8,345 nucleotides of DNA from Kiritimatiellales bacterium (GTDB lineage Bacteria > Verrucomicrobiota > Kiritimatiellia > Kiritimatiellales > Pontiellaceae). The translations under genes were made by a program, and so were the position numbers. Each line of letters opens with the position of its first letter. The stretch's first letter is position 1. The notes beneath the pieces were generated by a model that made no database searches, was not told the DNA's origin, and saw only the letters and a program-made list of their open reading frames with translations. Below are positions 1-7,365 of the stretch, piece by piece. The DNA lies in assembly GCA_030630445.1 (NCBI GenBank), contig DAOVNC010000141.1:1-8345 (forward strand), in the 5' to 3' direction.

Positions 1-1374
1 ATCCTGATCATCGACGACAGCTCCAAGGACAATACGTTCGACGTTGCAAGACGCTTCCAAGAGCAAAATAAAGCCCTTAATATCAAGGTGCTCTTCAATC
101 CTGTCAACCAAGGCTATGGCGGCAACCAAAAACTGGGGTATCAATACGCCGTCAACAATGGGTTTGACGCCGTAGTCCTGCTCCATGGCGATGGACAATA
201 CGCTCCCGAGCTGATCGAAGATATTTTCTCCCCGATCCTCCGAGGAGAGGCCGATGCGGTTTTTGGCTCGCGCATGATGACCAAGGGGGCTGCGCGCAAA
301 GGGGGCATGCCGCTCTACAAATTCATTGGAAACAAGATCCTCACCTTTCTGGAAAACCGCTTGCTCGGGGCAAACCTCTCCGAATTCCACTCCGGCTACC
401 GCGCCTACTCCGTTGAAGCTCTCCGCCGCATCCCTTTCCAACACAACTCGCCCGACTTCCATTTCGACACGGAAATCATCATCCAGCTTCTGCTGGCGGA
501 ACAACGCATCCACGAAACGCCGATCCCCACATACTATGGGGATGAAATATGCCACGTAAACGGCATCAAATACGCATGGGACGTGCTGGTCGCATGCATG
601 CAAAGCAACCTCCAGAAACTGTCCATTCTCTACCAGCGGAAATTCGACATCGAACAGGAGTCGAGCCACTATACTCTCAAGCTCGGCTACGAATCCTCCC
701 ACACTCTCGCCATCGACCGGGTTTCCAAGGATTCAAGCGTTCTGGACATTGGTGCCTGCGAAGGGCTCATCGCCGGGGAACTTAAGAAGAAAGGCTGCCG
801 CGTTTGCGGCATCGATCAGTTACCGCTGAGGCATGAAGCCAACTTCGATGAATATACCCAGTGCGATCTAAACGCGCCTAAATTCCCTTTCGATATGGAA
901 TCCTTCGATTACATCCTCATGCTCGATATCATCGAACATCTGCAAAGCCCGGAAGCCTTCATGGATGCTCTCAGGGAGCAACTTAAACAAAACCCGGCAA
1001 CCGTGGTGCTCACAACGCCCAACATAGCCTTTGCAATCGTCCGCCTTCAACTTCTGTTCGGCCAGTTCAACTATGGAAAAGCCGGAATTCTTGATATCAC
1101 CCATTGTCGGCTTTTCACCTTCAAGACCCTGAAACATCTTGCCGAAGAGTGCGGCTATGTCCTCAAAAAAACCAAAGGCGTTCCGGTTCCCTTCCCCAAG
1201 GCCGTTGGCGACAATGCCCTCGGACATCTACTTCTAAGCATCAACAAGCTGCTGATTAAAATCAGTAAATCACTGTTTTCCTACCAGATCTATGCAGAAC
1301 TCCAACCCACTCCTGTTGTTGGGAATATGCTGGAACACACCATCAGAACAAGTGCTGAAAAACCTACTGGATAA
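1..1374 (+). CDS. Bifunctional GT2 glycosyltransferase / class I SAM methyltransferase (5'-partial)
   Basis: The reading frame is open from base 1, so the true start lies upstream; 457 residues are visible and perhaps 20-40 are missing. Visible residues 1 to about 200 form a GT-A fold of the dolichol-phosphate-mannose-synthase type: the nucleotide-binding strand ILIIDDSSKDNT at the edge, then NQGYGGNQKLGY, the DXD-like HGDGQ (Asp at about residue 64), GSRM and the acceptor-side FHSGYRAYS. Such domains usually move a sugar from a nucleotide donor to polyprenyl phosphate on the cytoplasmic face. Residues about 220-420 are a Rossmann methyltransferase: motif I VLDIGACEG (about 247-255), acidic residue in GIDQ (272), and FDYILMLDIIEHL (302-314), followed by TTPN. 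No membrane segment is evident in the GT2 part. The next gene starts 11 bp downstream, so the two are probably co-transcribed. Domain calls are strong; sugar, acceptor and methylation target are unknown. Confidence 0.88.
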   Translation: MLIIDDSSKDNTFDVARRFQEQNKALNIKVLFNPVNQGYGGNQKLGYQYAVNNGFDAVVLLHGDGQYAPELIEDIFSPILRGEADAVFGSRMMTKGAARKGGMPLYKFIGNKILTFLENRLLGANLSEFHSGYRAYSVEALRRIPFQHNSPDFHFDTEIIIQLLLAEQRIHETPIPTYYGDEICHVNGIKYAWDVLVACMQSNLQKLSILYQRKFDIEQESSHYTLKLGYESSHTLAIDRVSKDSSVLDIGACEGLIAGELKKKGCRVCGIDQLPLRHEANFDEYTQCDLNAPKFPFDMESFDYILMLDIIEHLQSPEAFMDALREQLKQNPATVVLTTPNIAFAIVRLQLLFGQFNYGKAGILDITHCRLFTFKTLKHLAEECGYVLKKTKGVPVPFPKAVGDNALGHLLLSINKLLIKISKSLFSYQIYAELQPTPVVGNMLEHTIRTSAEKPTG

Positions 1375-1385
1375 AATTATCCATC

Positions 1386-3542
1386 ATGACAAAATTCCTA
1401 AACCACCTACTAGCACCTTGCGATACCGAACAAGAGCCGCGCAGTTGGCGCATCATCTACGGCATATTGCTGCTGACCGCCCTCGTGCTACTTCCTGTAC
1501 TGAGTCAGGATGCGGGCATCTCCGCCGATGAGGGGCGCTACTACAGGCAAGCCCAAAAGGTATACGACTACTATGCATCTGGCGGAAAAGACAAATCCGC
1601 AATCACCCAGAAAGGCATCGACCCGCAACATTATAACAGCCAATCGTTCGATCTCCTGATGGTTGTGTTTGAAAAAACATTGAATCCGGCAGACCATTAT
1701 CAAATGCGGCATTTTTTCAATGCCCTCAGTGGTTGGTTGGTGATCTTCATCACGTCGCTCTTCGTGGCTCGCTACTTTGGCTACCGGACAGCCACCCTGA
1801 CTCTGGTTCTACTATTCATATCCCCGCGCCTACTGGGTCACTCCTACAACAATAACAAAGATATTCCCATCACAGCGGCTTTCGCCCTATCGACTTATTT
1901 CATGATGGCGTTCTTCCGCGACTACCCGAGGCGAAAGCTCCGAAATTCCTGTTGGATTGCACTGGCAGTCGCATCCGGCATCAGCCTTAGAATCGGAGCG
2001 ATCATACTGGTACCCTACTACTTCCTCTTTGCCGGACTCTATTTTCTCTCCACAACGCCTTTTCGCCAAATCTTTAAGCCTGAAGCGCTTCGTAAAGGGG
2101 GGATTCTACTCGGCATCGGATGTGCCATAATGCTTGGTGGATATTTCATCGGCATTCTCCCCTGGCCCTTCGGACTCGAAGGCCCCATCAAGAATACCGC
2201 GGAAGTACTCAAGGCCATGTCCTCGCTCGGAGTCAGCATCACTCAGATTTTCGAGGGCGAACAAATATGGTCGAACCAGATCCCGTGGTACTACTCCATT
2301 AAATACATGGCCATCACCATCCCGGTCGTCATCTTCTCCGGCATTATCCTATTCGCCGTATTATCGCCGCGCATTGTCAAGCGCGCCAACGCCATGCCGT
2401 TGTTCATTCTCGCCTTCTCGTGGCTCTTCCCGATCATTTATGCGGCGGCCAGCATCCAGAACGACTACGGCGGCTGGCGGCACCTCATGTTCACCTATCC
2501 CTTCATGGTCGGCCTCGCAGCGATTGGGTTCGACGCGATCATCCACCGCTTCCCAAAACACTCCTTCAAATACGCCGCGGGTGCCGTGATCCTATTGCTC
2601 TGCTTCCACCCCGTATCCCACATCGTCCGGAACCATCCGCATGAATACGTCTACTTCAATGAGCTCTTCGGCGGAGTCGACAAGGCCAACGGCTGCTATG
2701 AGACCGACTACTACCAGCACAGCATCCGAGCCGCATCGGAATGGCTTGAAAAACACCTTTCGGAAGAACTAGCTGAAGGGAAGGAATTTATCATCGGGAA
2801 AAACGATGGCCCCGTTCCCCACTATCTGCGCCATTTAAAGGGACAGGTGAAAGTTCAACATACCTACGGCTACTACACCCGCAGCAAGTACGACTGGGAC
2901 TACGGCATCTTCTATGCCGGCTACATCTCCCCCCACCAGCTACGCGAAGGGTTGTGGCCCCCCGCGGGAACCATCCACGCCATCAAGGTCGACAACACTC
3001 CTGTTTGCGCCATCGTCAAGCGCCTTTCGAAAGAGGACTTCCTAGGCCACGAAGCTCTCAAACGGAACGATGTCGATACTGCTATCGGACATTTCAACGC
3101 CTACCTGCAGGTCGATCCCAAACATGAAGGCATTCACGGAGCACTCGCCTCGGCCTACTTGGCCAAGGGTGATTTCAACAAGGTGCTGCACCATGCGGGA
3201 ATGGCTCTGGAATACTATCCAGAATCCACCGGAGCCATGGACGTCAAAGGGCGTGCCCACCTCCAGCTCAAGCAATACGACCTTGCTATCGAGACCTTTT
3301 CCAAACTCTCGAAAAGGGTGCCTTCCTACAACCTGCCCTTCCACTTCATGGCCATCGCCTACATGAACAAGGGCAACCCCGGCGCCGCCATCCAAATGGG
3401 CAACGAGGCCATACGCCGCAATCCCCGCTTCGCACCCACCTACCAACTCGTTGCCGCAGCCTATCGGCAAAAAGGGAATACTAAAGCCGCCCAGGCCTAT
3501 GCAGCCCAGGCACAAAAAATCCAGGATGCCACCCCGCGCTGA
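1386..3542 (+). CDS. GT39/PMT-like membrane glycosyltransferase with C-terminal TPR domain
   Basis: A 718-residue multi-pass membrane protein of the GT-C fold. After a short cytoplasmic N-terminus and a first membrane helix (about 23-40), the first outside loop carries the Asp-Glu pair of SADEGRYY (D48, E49), the usual catalytic/metal position of GT39-type enzymes. MRHFFNALSG (107-116) and SPRLLGHSYNNNKDIP (146-161) are further family-like motifs. Hydrophobic segments continue to about residue 412. A soluble part follows, with YVYFNELFGG and a YETDYYQHSIRAASEWL stretch typical of this group. Residues about 552-713 form roughly four TPRs (for example AIGHFNAYLQVDPKHEGIHGAL and AIQMGNEAIRRNP). 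The family transfers a sugar from a polyprenyl-phosphate donor on the outer side of the inner membrane; the GT2 enzyme just upstream could make that donor (inference). The ATG at 1386 has no good Shine-Dalgarno, but no better early start exists, and tight spacing suggests translational coupling. Donor and acceptor are unknown. Confidence 0.85.
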   Translation: MTKFLNHLLAPCDTEQEPRSWRIIYGILLLTALVLLPVLSQDAGISADEGRYYRQAQKVYDYYASGGKDKSAITQKGIDPQHYNSQSFDLLMVVFEKTLNPADHYQMRHFFNALSGWLVIFITSLFVARYFGYRTATLTLVLLFISPRLLGHSYNNNKDIPITAAFALSTYFMMAFFRDYPRRKLRNSCWIALAVASGISLRIGAIILVPYYFLFAGLYFLSTTPFRQIFKPEALRKGGILLGIGCAIMLGGYFIGILPWPFGLEGPIKNTAEVLKAMSSLGVSITQIFEGEQIWSNQIPWYYSIKYMAITIPVVIFSGIILFAVLSPRIVKRANAMPLFILAFSWLFPIIYAAASIQNDYGGWRHLMFTYPFMVGLAAIGFDAIIHRFPKHSFKYAAGAVILLLCFHPVSHIVRNHPHEYVYFNELFGGVDKANGCYETDYYQHSIRAASEWLEKHLSEELAEGKEFIIGKNDGPVPHYLRHLKGQVKVQHTYGYYTRSKYDWDYGIFYAGYISPHQLREGLWPPAGTIHAIKVDNTPVCAIVKRLSKEDFLGHEALKRNDVDTAIGHFNAYLQVDPKHEGIHGALASAYLAKGDFNKVLHHAGMALEYYPESTGAMDVKGRAHLQLKQYDLAIETFSKLSKRVPSYNLPFHFMAIAYMNKGNPGAAIQMGNEAIRRNPRFAPTYQLVAAAYRQKGNTKAAQAYAAQAQKIQDATPR

Positions 3543-3549
3543 TGCGCTC

Positions 3550-3577
3550 TTGACCTAAGCCATGTTTAAACTATGCT
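3550..3577 (+). promoter_or_regulatory. Candidate sigma70-like promoter for the DUF2723 gene
   Basis: In the 68-bp gap after the GT39-like gene, TTGACC (3550-3555) and TATGCT (3572-3577) are separated by 16 bp and match the -35 and -10 consensus at 5/6 and 4/6 positions. Initiation would fall near 3584, leaving a leader of about 27 bases before the TTG start. The downstream gene may thus be transcribed both from here and by read-through. Consensus matching alone gives many false hits, and the promoter code of this organism is unknown. Confidence 0.4.
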
Positions 3578-3610
3578 GTTGGCCTATTTTATCAATTGGA
3601 GAAGACTGTT

Positions 3611-6598
3611 TTGAGTTCACAAAAATTCTTTCGCAAGTCGGACTGGATTGCCTGTCTGGCGGCCTTTCTTGTTTCATTAACCGTCTATGTGCTCACCCTC
3701 CAGCCCACCGTCGGCCTCGAGGATTCGGGCGAGCTGATCGTGGCATCGGACTATCTCGGCGTGCCCCACCCCCCCGGCTATCCGATCTGGACGCTGATGA
3801 CCTGGTTCTTCCAGTGGGTGTTCCACTCGGTCACGTTCCACGGTCATCCCAATCCGGCGTGGGCAGTCAACCTCTTTTCCGCCGTGGCCGGTGCCGCCGC
3901 CTGCGGCGTTCTGGCTCTGCTCATCAGCCGTTCCGGCATGGATCTGCTGCGCAGCCTCAAGAAAGAGTCCAGCATGCTCGGCGAAAAGACCGAAAGCCTC
4001 TTCTGCGCCGCCGCCGGCATTGCCGGGGGCCTGCTGCTGGCCTTTGGGCAAGGGATGTGGTCGCAATCCGTGATTGCAGAGGTCTACTCGCTCAACATTC
4101 TCTTCCAGTCCCTGCTCCTGCTGTTCCTCTACCGCTGGATGTGCGAACCAAAACAATCGAAATGGCTGATCCTCGCCGCGTTCACATTCGGGCTGGGGAT
4201 CACCAACCACCAAACCTTGATGTTCATGGGATTTTCCATCGCCGTTGCCATCCTGTTCCGCGACGTCAAGCTATTCCGCGATTTCGTCATCACAGCACTC
4301 TTCTATGTCGTCATGGTCGCCATTAACAAATTTGCGGGCGACTCCGATTGGGCATGGGCCAGCGGCCCTGAACACATTGGCTTCTGGTTCTGGACAGCCT
4401 ATGCGCTCATCATACCGATCATTGCAGGTTTTGCGTTGCCAAACGGCAAGGTGGTCGGCCCCACCTTCCTCGTCATGTGGGTTGGATTGGCGTTCTACCT
4501 CTACATGCCCTTCTCCTCCGACCAGAACCCCCCGATCAACTGGGGCTACCCCCGCACCTGGCAGGGCTTCATGCATGCCCTCACAAGGGGGCAGTACGAA
4601 CGCGTAACGCTCGCGCACGTCTTCACCCCGCGCTTCCTCCAGCAGATCGGCGCATACATCATCGACCTGCGCGCCCAGTTCTATGGCCCGGTAGCCCTGC
4701 TTGCGGCGGTTCCCCTCTTCTTTTCTCCAAAACTCGGAAGAAAAAACAATTCATGGCTCTTTACCACCTTCATCGGTTTCTTTTTCGTAAGCATCGTCTT
4801 CATGGTGCTGCACAACCCCAAGATGGACATCCAGAACCAGTTTATTGGGCGTACCCAGTACATCCAATCACATGCGCTATACGTCATTTGGCTTGGCTAC
4901 GGCCTGCTTTTGGCCATGGCCTGGCTGGAGTCGCTGGTGAAAAACAATCCCGTCACGAAGATCGTCGGCGTAGCCATGGTCTTGATGCTTCCGTTTGCGC
5001 TGGTGTACAAAAACTACAACAGCGAGCGCCAGAAAATGATTGTTGGCGGATGCGAGCAGAACGGCCACGACTTTGGCTGGCAGTTTGGCAACTGGCAATT
5101 GCAGGGCGTCGACGGAATCAAGGAGGACATGCAAGCCTGGTACTCCCCCGAAGAGTTTGAGCAAAAATGGGCCGCCTATCCCAACAAGGCCTACCCTCAG
5201 CCGATGGGACCGAACGCCATCTTTTTCGGCGGCACCGACCCGGGGCGCTTTGTGCCAACCTACATGATCTATTCCGCCAAGGTGCGCCAGGATGTCTACC
5301 TCATCACCCAGAACGCACTGGCCGACAACACCTACATGAACGTCATGCGCGACCTCTATGGCGACCAAATTTGGATTCCCTCCCCGCTCGATAGCAATTT
5401 CGCGTTCCAGAAATATATCGAAGGCGTGCGGTCCGGCAAGATACAAGCCGGAGCCGATGTCAAGACCGAGGGTGGAAAGGTGCAGGTACAGGGCGTCGGC
5501 GGGGTCATGAAGATCAATGGATTCCTGAGCAAGTGGATCTTCGACCACAACCAATACATCACGGAAACCAAAACGGACGAGGCCACCCGCCCCACCGGCT
5601 CCGCCGTCGTTTACGAGGATCCGGTGGTTGACCCGGAAACGGGGCTTCCCCCGCTACGCACCTTCTATGTGGAAGAGAGCTATGTGCTGCCGTGGATGTA
5701 TCCCTACCTCACGCCCAACGGATTGATCATGAAGATCAACAACAAGCCCACCCCGCTCACAGACGAGGTGGTAAAGAACGACACCGACTTCTGGAACTGG
5801 TATTGCGACCGCCTGCTCAGCGACGAGAAGTTTATCCGCGACATCGTCGCGCGCAAATCGTTCTCCAAGTTGCGCAGTTCCCTCGCCGGTCTCTACGCCG
5901 CTCGCGGAAAACCCAAGGAAGCCGAAGCCGCCTTCCATCAGGCCGTGTTGCTCTACGACCTCAGCCCTGAAGCCAACTTCCGTCTGGGCGACCTCATCGC
6001 AAGGCAAGGACGGTTCGACGAAGCCATCACCCTTTTCGATGTTCTCCTCGAAAAGGATCCAAACAACGAAAAGGCCCGGCAATTCCAGAAGCGCCTGGAG
6101 CAACTGAAGAATGTCGGCGCACAACGACAGCAGCTCGAACAAAAGCTCAAAAGCGGAAATATTGAGTTCACCAATGCCATGCAATTGATCTCCATCTATC
6201 TCCAGACGGGACAGATTCCCCAAGCCGATGCCCTCGCAAAACAAATGCTGGCCAGCAAAACCATGCAACCCCAGATGATCCTGCAACTTGCACAATATAT
6301 GGCAAAGGGCCAGCGCTATACGGTGGTTGAACAAGCACTCAAAAAATATACCACCGTCCAGCCAAAGGATCCAAAGGGCTGGATCAACCTCGCGGCACTC
6401 CAACTGGTTCTTAAAAAACAAGGGGAAATGTGGGCGTCGATCGACAAGGCCATTGAAATCGGTGGCGAGCCAGCACGCAGCATCATCCGCAAGGATAAAC
6501 GCTTCGACTCCATCCGGAGAACCCGGGAGTTCCAACAGCGCATCCCCCCCATGCAGGGCAGCGGAAACATGGGTCTTGCCCCCCTTCCGGGTTTGTAG
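3611..6598 (+). CDS. DUF2723-family (TMEM260/GT117-like) membrane glycosyltransferase with C-terminal TPRs
   Basis: A 995-residue protein if started at TTG 3611. That start is preferred over the in-frame TTG at 3596 because GGAGAAG (3598-3604) sits 6-7 bases before it, while 3596 has no such site; the first ATG lies inside the domain. The N-terminus shows the DUF2723 signature: a membrane helix, then TLQPTVGLEDSGELIVAS (D38/E41, equivalent to the GT-C acidic motif) and GVPHPPGYP (51-58). GLGITNHQT is another conserved patch. Several membrane helices run to about residue 470. A soluble segment follows (about 480-740; FFGGTDPGRFVPTYMIYS, YGDQIWIPSP), then TPR-like helices from about 745 to 960 (AAFHQAVLLYDLSPEANFRLGDL, AITLFDVLLEKDPNNEKA). 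The family includes TMEM260, a protein O-mannosyltransferase; bacterial members are mostly uncharacterised. By context it works in the same lipid-linked glycosylation pathway as its upstream neighbours. Activity and substrate are inferred only. Confidence 0.88.
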   Translation: MSSQKFFRKSDWIACLAAFLVSLTVYVLTLQPTVGLEDSGELIVASDYLGVPHPPGYPIWTLMTWFFQWVFHSVTFHGHPNPAWAVNLFSAVAGAAACGVLALLISRSGMDLLRSLKKESSMLGEKTESLFCAAAGIAGGLLLAFGQGMWSQSVIAEVYSLNILFQSLLLLFLYRWMCEPKQSKWLILAAFTFGLGITNHQTLMFMGFSIAVAILFRDVKLFRDFVITALFYVVMVAINKFAGDSDWAWASGPEHIGFWFWTAYALIIPIIAGFALPNGKVVGPTFLVMWVGLAFYLYMPFSSDQNPPINWGYPRTWQGFMHALTRGQYERVTLAHVFTPRFLQQIGAYIIDLRAQFYGPVALLAAVPLFFSPKLGRKNNSWLFTTFIGFFFVSIVFMVLHNPKMDIQNQFIGRTQYIQSHALYVIWLGYGLLLAMAWLESLVKNNPVTKIVGVAMVLMLPFALVYKNYNSERQKMIVGGCEQNGHDFGWQFGNWQLQGVDGIKEDMQAWYSPEEFEQKWAAYPNKAYPQPMGPNAIFFGGTDPGRFVPTYMIYSAKVRQDVYLITQNALADNTYMNVMRDLYGDQIWIPSPLDSNFAFQKYIEGVRSGKIQAGADVKTEGGKVQVQGVGGVMKINGFLSKWIFDHNQYITETKTDEATRPTGSAVVYEDPVVDPETGLPPLRTFYVEESYVLPWMYPYLTPNGLIMKINNKPTPLTDEVVKNDTDFWNWYCDRLLSDEKFIRDIVARKSFSKLRSSLAGLYAARGKPKEAEAAFHQAVLLYDLSPEANFRLGDLIARQGRFDEAITLFDVLLEKDPNNEKARQFQKRLEQLKNVGAQRQQLEQKLKSGNIEFTNAMQLISIYLQTGQIPQADALAKQMLASKTMQPQMILQLAQYMAKGQRYTVVEQALKKYTTVQPKDPKGWINLAALQLVLKKQGEMWASIDKAIEIGGEPARSIIRKDKRFDSIRRTREFQQRIPPMQGSGNMGLAPLPGL

Positions 6599-6619
6599 AA
6601 ACTTTTGGGAAAACGTTTT

Positions 6620-6636
6620 AAATGCGGTAACGGATA
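6620..6636 (+). repeat. 17-bp direct repeat, copy 1
   Basis: AAATGCGGTAACGGATA recurs at 6814-6830 with a single A-to-G difference, 194 bp further on. This copy lies 22 bp after the stop codon of the DUF2723 gene. The flanks do not align, so the repeat unit is short. It could be a protein-binding site or part of a larger decayed repeat. Confidence 0.6.
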
Positions 6637-6657
6637 AATATTGAGACCATCAACCAA

Positions 6658-6742
6658 GGTGTAGAGACCGCCTACCCGGAGGGAGGCGGTGCTTTGCGGC
6701 AGGGCAACGCTTTCCCCTGCGGGGTGAAGCGTTCTCTACACC
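6658..6742. repeat. 85-base multi-stem palindromic element (three-way-junction fold)
   Basis: The outer arms GGTGTAGAGA (6658-6667) and TCTCTACACC (6733-6742) are perfect inverted repeats. Inside are two hairpins. The first is ACCGCCT/AGGCGGT (6667-6673 with 6684-6690), extended by CCC/GGG around a GGA loop with one bulged A. The second is AACGCTT/AAGCGTT (6706-6712 with 6727-6733), extended by CCCC/GGGG around a TGC loop. An alternative pairing, GCAGGG (6699-6704) with CCCTGC (6715-6720), would exclude the second hairpin's inner stem. The element lies 60 bp after the DUF2723 gene and could help end its transcript, although no clean T-tract follows. Other readings are a structured RNA or a small non-autonomous insertion with 10-bp terminal inverted repeats; no target-site duplication is evident. 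Confidence 0.65.
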
Positions 6743-6813
6743 ATTGCGTTATTCCTTCCTTTGCGGCCATCAACCCCTACTGCCGAATCACAATATATTC
6801 ATGCCGGAGCAAT

Positions 6814-6830
6814 AAATGCGGTAGCGGATA
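6814..6830 (+). repeat. 17-bp direct repeat, copy 2
   Basis: AAATGCGGTAGCGGATA matches 6620-6636 at 16 of 17 bases. It lies 132 bp before the start codon of the histone-like gene and 51 bp before its candidate -35 box, a possible upstream regulatory position. With copy 1 it brackets the 85-base multi-stem element. Confidence 0.6.
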
Positions 6831-6880
6831 GAATTCCGGACCCACCTCTTCGGACTCATGAAAAATTAATAAACGAAGTG

Positions 6881-6909
6881 TTTACAAGCCGTGGGTATAC
6901 GGGTATCTG
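6881..6909 (+). promoter_or_regulatory. Candidate promoter for the histone-like gene
   Basis: TTTACA (6881-6886) matches the -35 consensus at 5/6, and TATCTG (6904-6909), a weak -10, follows after 17 bp. The -10 area contains a tandem GGGTATAC/GGGTATCT repeat (6893-6908), which makes the exact -10 uncertain and could itself be an operator. The leader would be about 45 bases. The upstream stretch 6861-6874 is A+T-rich, as for an UP element. Confidence 0.35.
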
Positions 6910-6947
6910 TAGCCGCGCACGTTAAGAAAACAGATGTCAAATAATCA

Positions 6948-6952
6948 GGGAG
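6948..6952 (+). promoter_or_regulatory. Shine-Dalgarno of the histone-like gene
   Basis: GGGAG lies 9 bases before the ATG at 6962. It fixes that start and frame over the overlapping frame beginning at 6934, which has no ribosome binding site. Confidence 0.7.
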
Positions 6953-6961
6953 ATTCAAACC

Positions 6962-7255
6962 ATGGCAACAAAGAAAACGACCACCAAGAAAGCGCCGGCC
7001 AAAAAAGCTCCAGCGAAGAAGACTGCGGCCAAGAAAGCTCCGGCGAAGAAGAAAGCCGTAGCCAAAAAGGCACCGGCCAAGAAGAAGGCTGCTGCGAAGA
7101 AAGCAAAAAAAGCGAAGTATACCGCTGAGCAGGTCTATTCCATGATCGAGCAGGCCGCCTACTTCACCGCCGAGAATGACGAGTTCAGCAAGGAACCCTC
7201 CGAATACTGGGCGCAGGCCGAAGCGGCCATCAACACCATGGTCAAAGGTTGCTAA
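6962..7255 (+). CDS. Histone H1-like Lys/Ala/Pro-rich protein with DUF2934-like C-terminal domain
   Basis: A 97-residue protein in two oppositely charged halves. Residues 2-52 consist almost only of Lys, Ala, Pro and Thr, with KKAPAKK at 9-15, 14-20, 24-30 and 35-41. This is the composition of bacterial histone-H1-like and AlgP-type tails, which bind DNA or RNA by charge and are expected to be disordered. Residues 53-97 form a short acidic, helical domain whose pattern I-x2-AAY (62-67) followed by YWAQAE (82-87) resembles DUF2934; this match is by eye. The KAPAKK units use varied codons, so the repeat is kept at protein level. The gene stands alone with its own candidate promoter and a strong terminator. 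A nucleoid-associated role is likely but inferred; the C-terminal domain's function is unknown. Confidence 0.85.
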   Translation: MATKKTTTKKAPAKKAPAKKTAAKKAPAKKKAVAKKAPAKKKAAAKKAKKAKYTAEQVYSMIEQAAYFTAENDEFSKEPSEYWAQAEAAINTMVKGC

Positions 7256-7275
7256 ACGCTACCGACTTGATCTGG

Positions 7276-7308
7276 AAAAGGCAGTCCAAACGGGCTGCCT
7301 AAATTTTT
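7276..7308 (+). terminator. Rho-independent terminator of the histone-like gene
   Basis: AGGCAGTCC (7279-7287) pairs with GGGCTGCCT (7292-7300) through nine base pairs including one T-G wobble, with an AAAC loop, and is followed by AAATTTTT. It lies 23 bp after the stop codon. An A-tract before the stem gives a short T-run on the other strand, so weak bidirectional activity toward miaB transcripts is possible. Confidence 0.9.
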
Positions 7309-7344
7309 GGAGTGCGGCGGGAAACGAAGTGCCACGCCGCTTTT
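7309..7344 (+). repeat. 36-bp hairpin repeat, copy A
   Basis: This copy runs from GGAGTGCGGCGGG to CGCCGCTTTT. It folds as GCGGCG (7314-7319) with CGCCGC (7335-7340) around a 15-base loop, with a TTTT tail. It matches copy B on the opposite strand at 28 of 36 positions without gaps. It begins directly after the T-tract of the histone-like gene's terminator and could act as a second terminator hairpin. Confidence 0.7.
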
Positions 7345-7365
7345 CCTTCGTACCGGCTCGCGCGC

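Larger units (their letters stand above)
6599..6961. other. 363-bp intergenic region without a gene
   Basis: No reading frame here has a ribosome binding site or protein-like composition. The region holds a palindrome AAAACGTTTT (6610-6619), two copies of a 17-bp direct repeat, an 85-base multi-stem element, and a candidate promoter for the histone-like gene; these are listed separately. A 9-bp word, CCATCAACC, occurs on both sides of the multi-stem element (6647-6655 and 6767-6775). The stretch 6776-6813 shows nothing I can name. Confidence 0.7.

Noticed and set aside
1369..1382. GGATAA-AA-TTATCC inverted repeat at the junction of the first two genes
   Set aside because: Six-bp arms with a two-base centre are too short to claim a terminator or operator, and it spans a stop codon in a tight operon-like junction; probably chance.
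3562..4326. 254-codon plus-strand frame overlapping the start of the DUF2723 gene
   Set aside because: The translation is Arg/Pro/His-rich with no domain, while the DUF2723 frame has clear family motifs in the same bases.
5654..6535. Long minus-strand open frame (293 codons) opposite the DUF2723 gene
   Set aside because: It is antisense to the conserved soluble and TPR parts, has no ribosome binding site, and resembles no family; it reflects codon bias of the real gene.
6798..6862. TTCATG...CATGAA inverted arms in the intergenic region
   Set aside because: Six-bp arms with a 53-base loop and poor continuation occur readily by chance.
6962..7110. Tandem-looking AAG/GCC-rich DNA repeat, considered as a CRISPR-like or minisatellite array
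   Set aside because: It is in frame, encodes the lysine-rich tail with varied codons, and has no regular spacer structure.
6934..7128. 64-codon frame rich in Ser, Glu and Gln overlapping the histone-like gene
   Set aside because: It is a frame shift of the KAPAKK repeats and lacks a Shine-Dalgarno; the ATG at 6962 has one.
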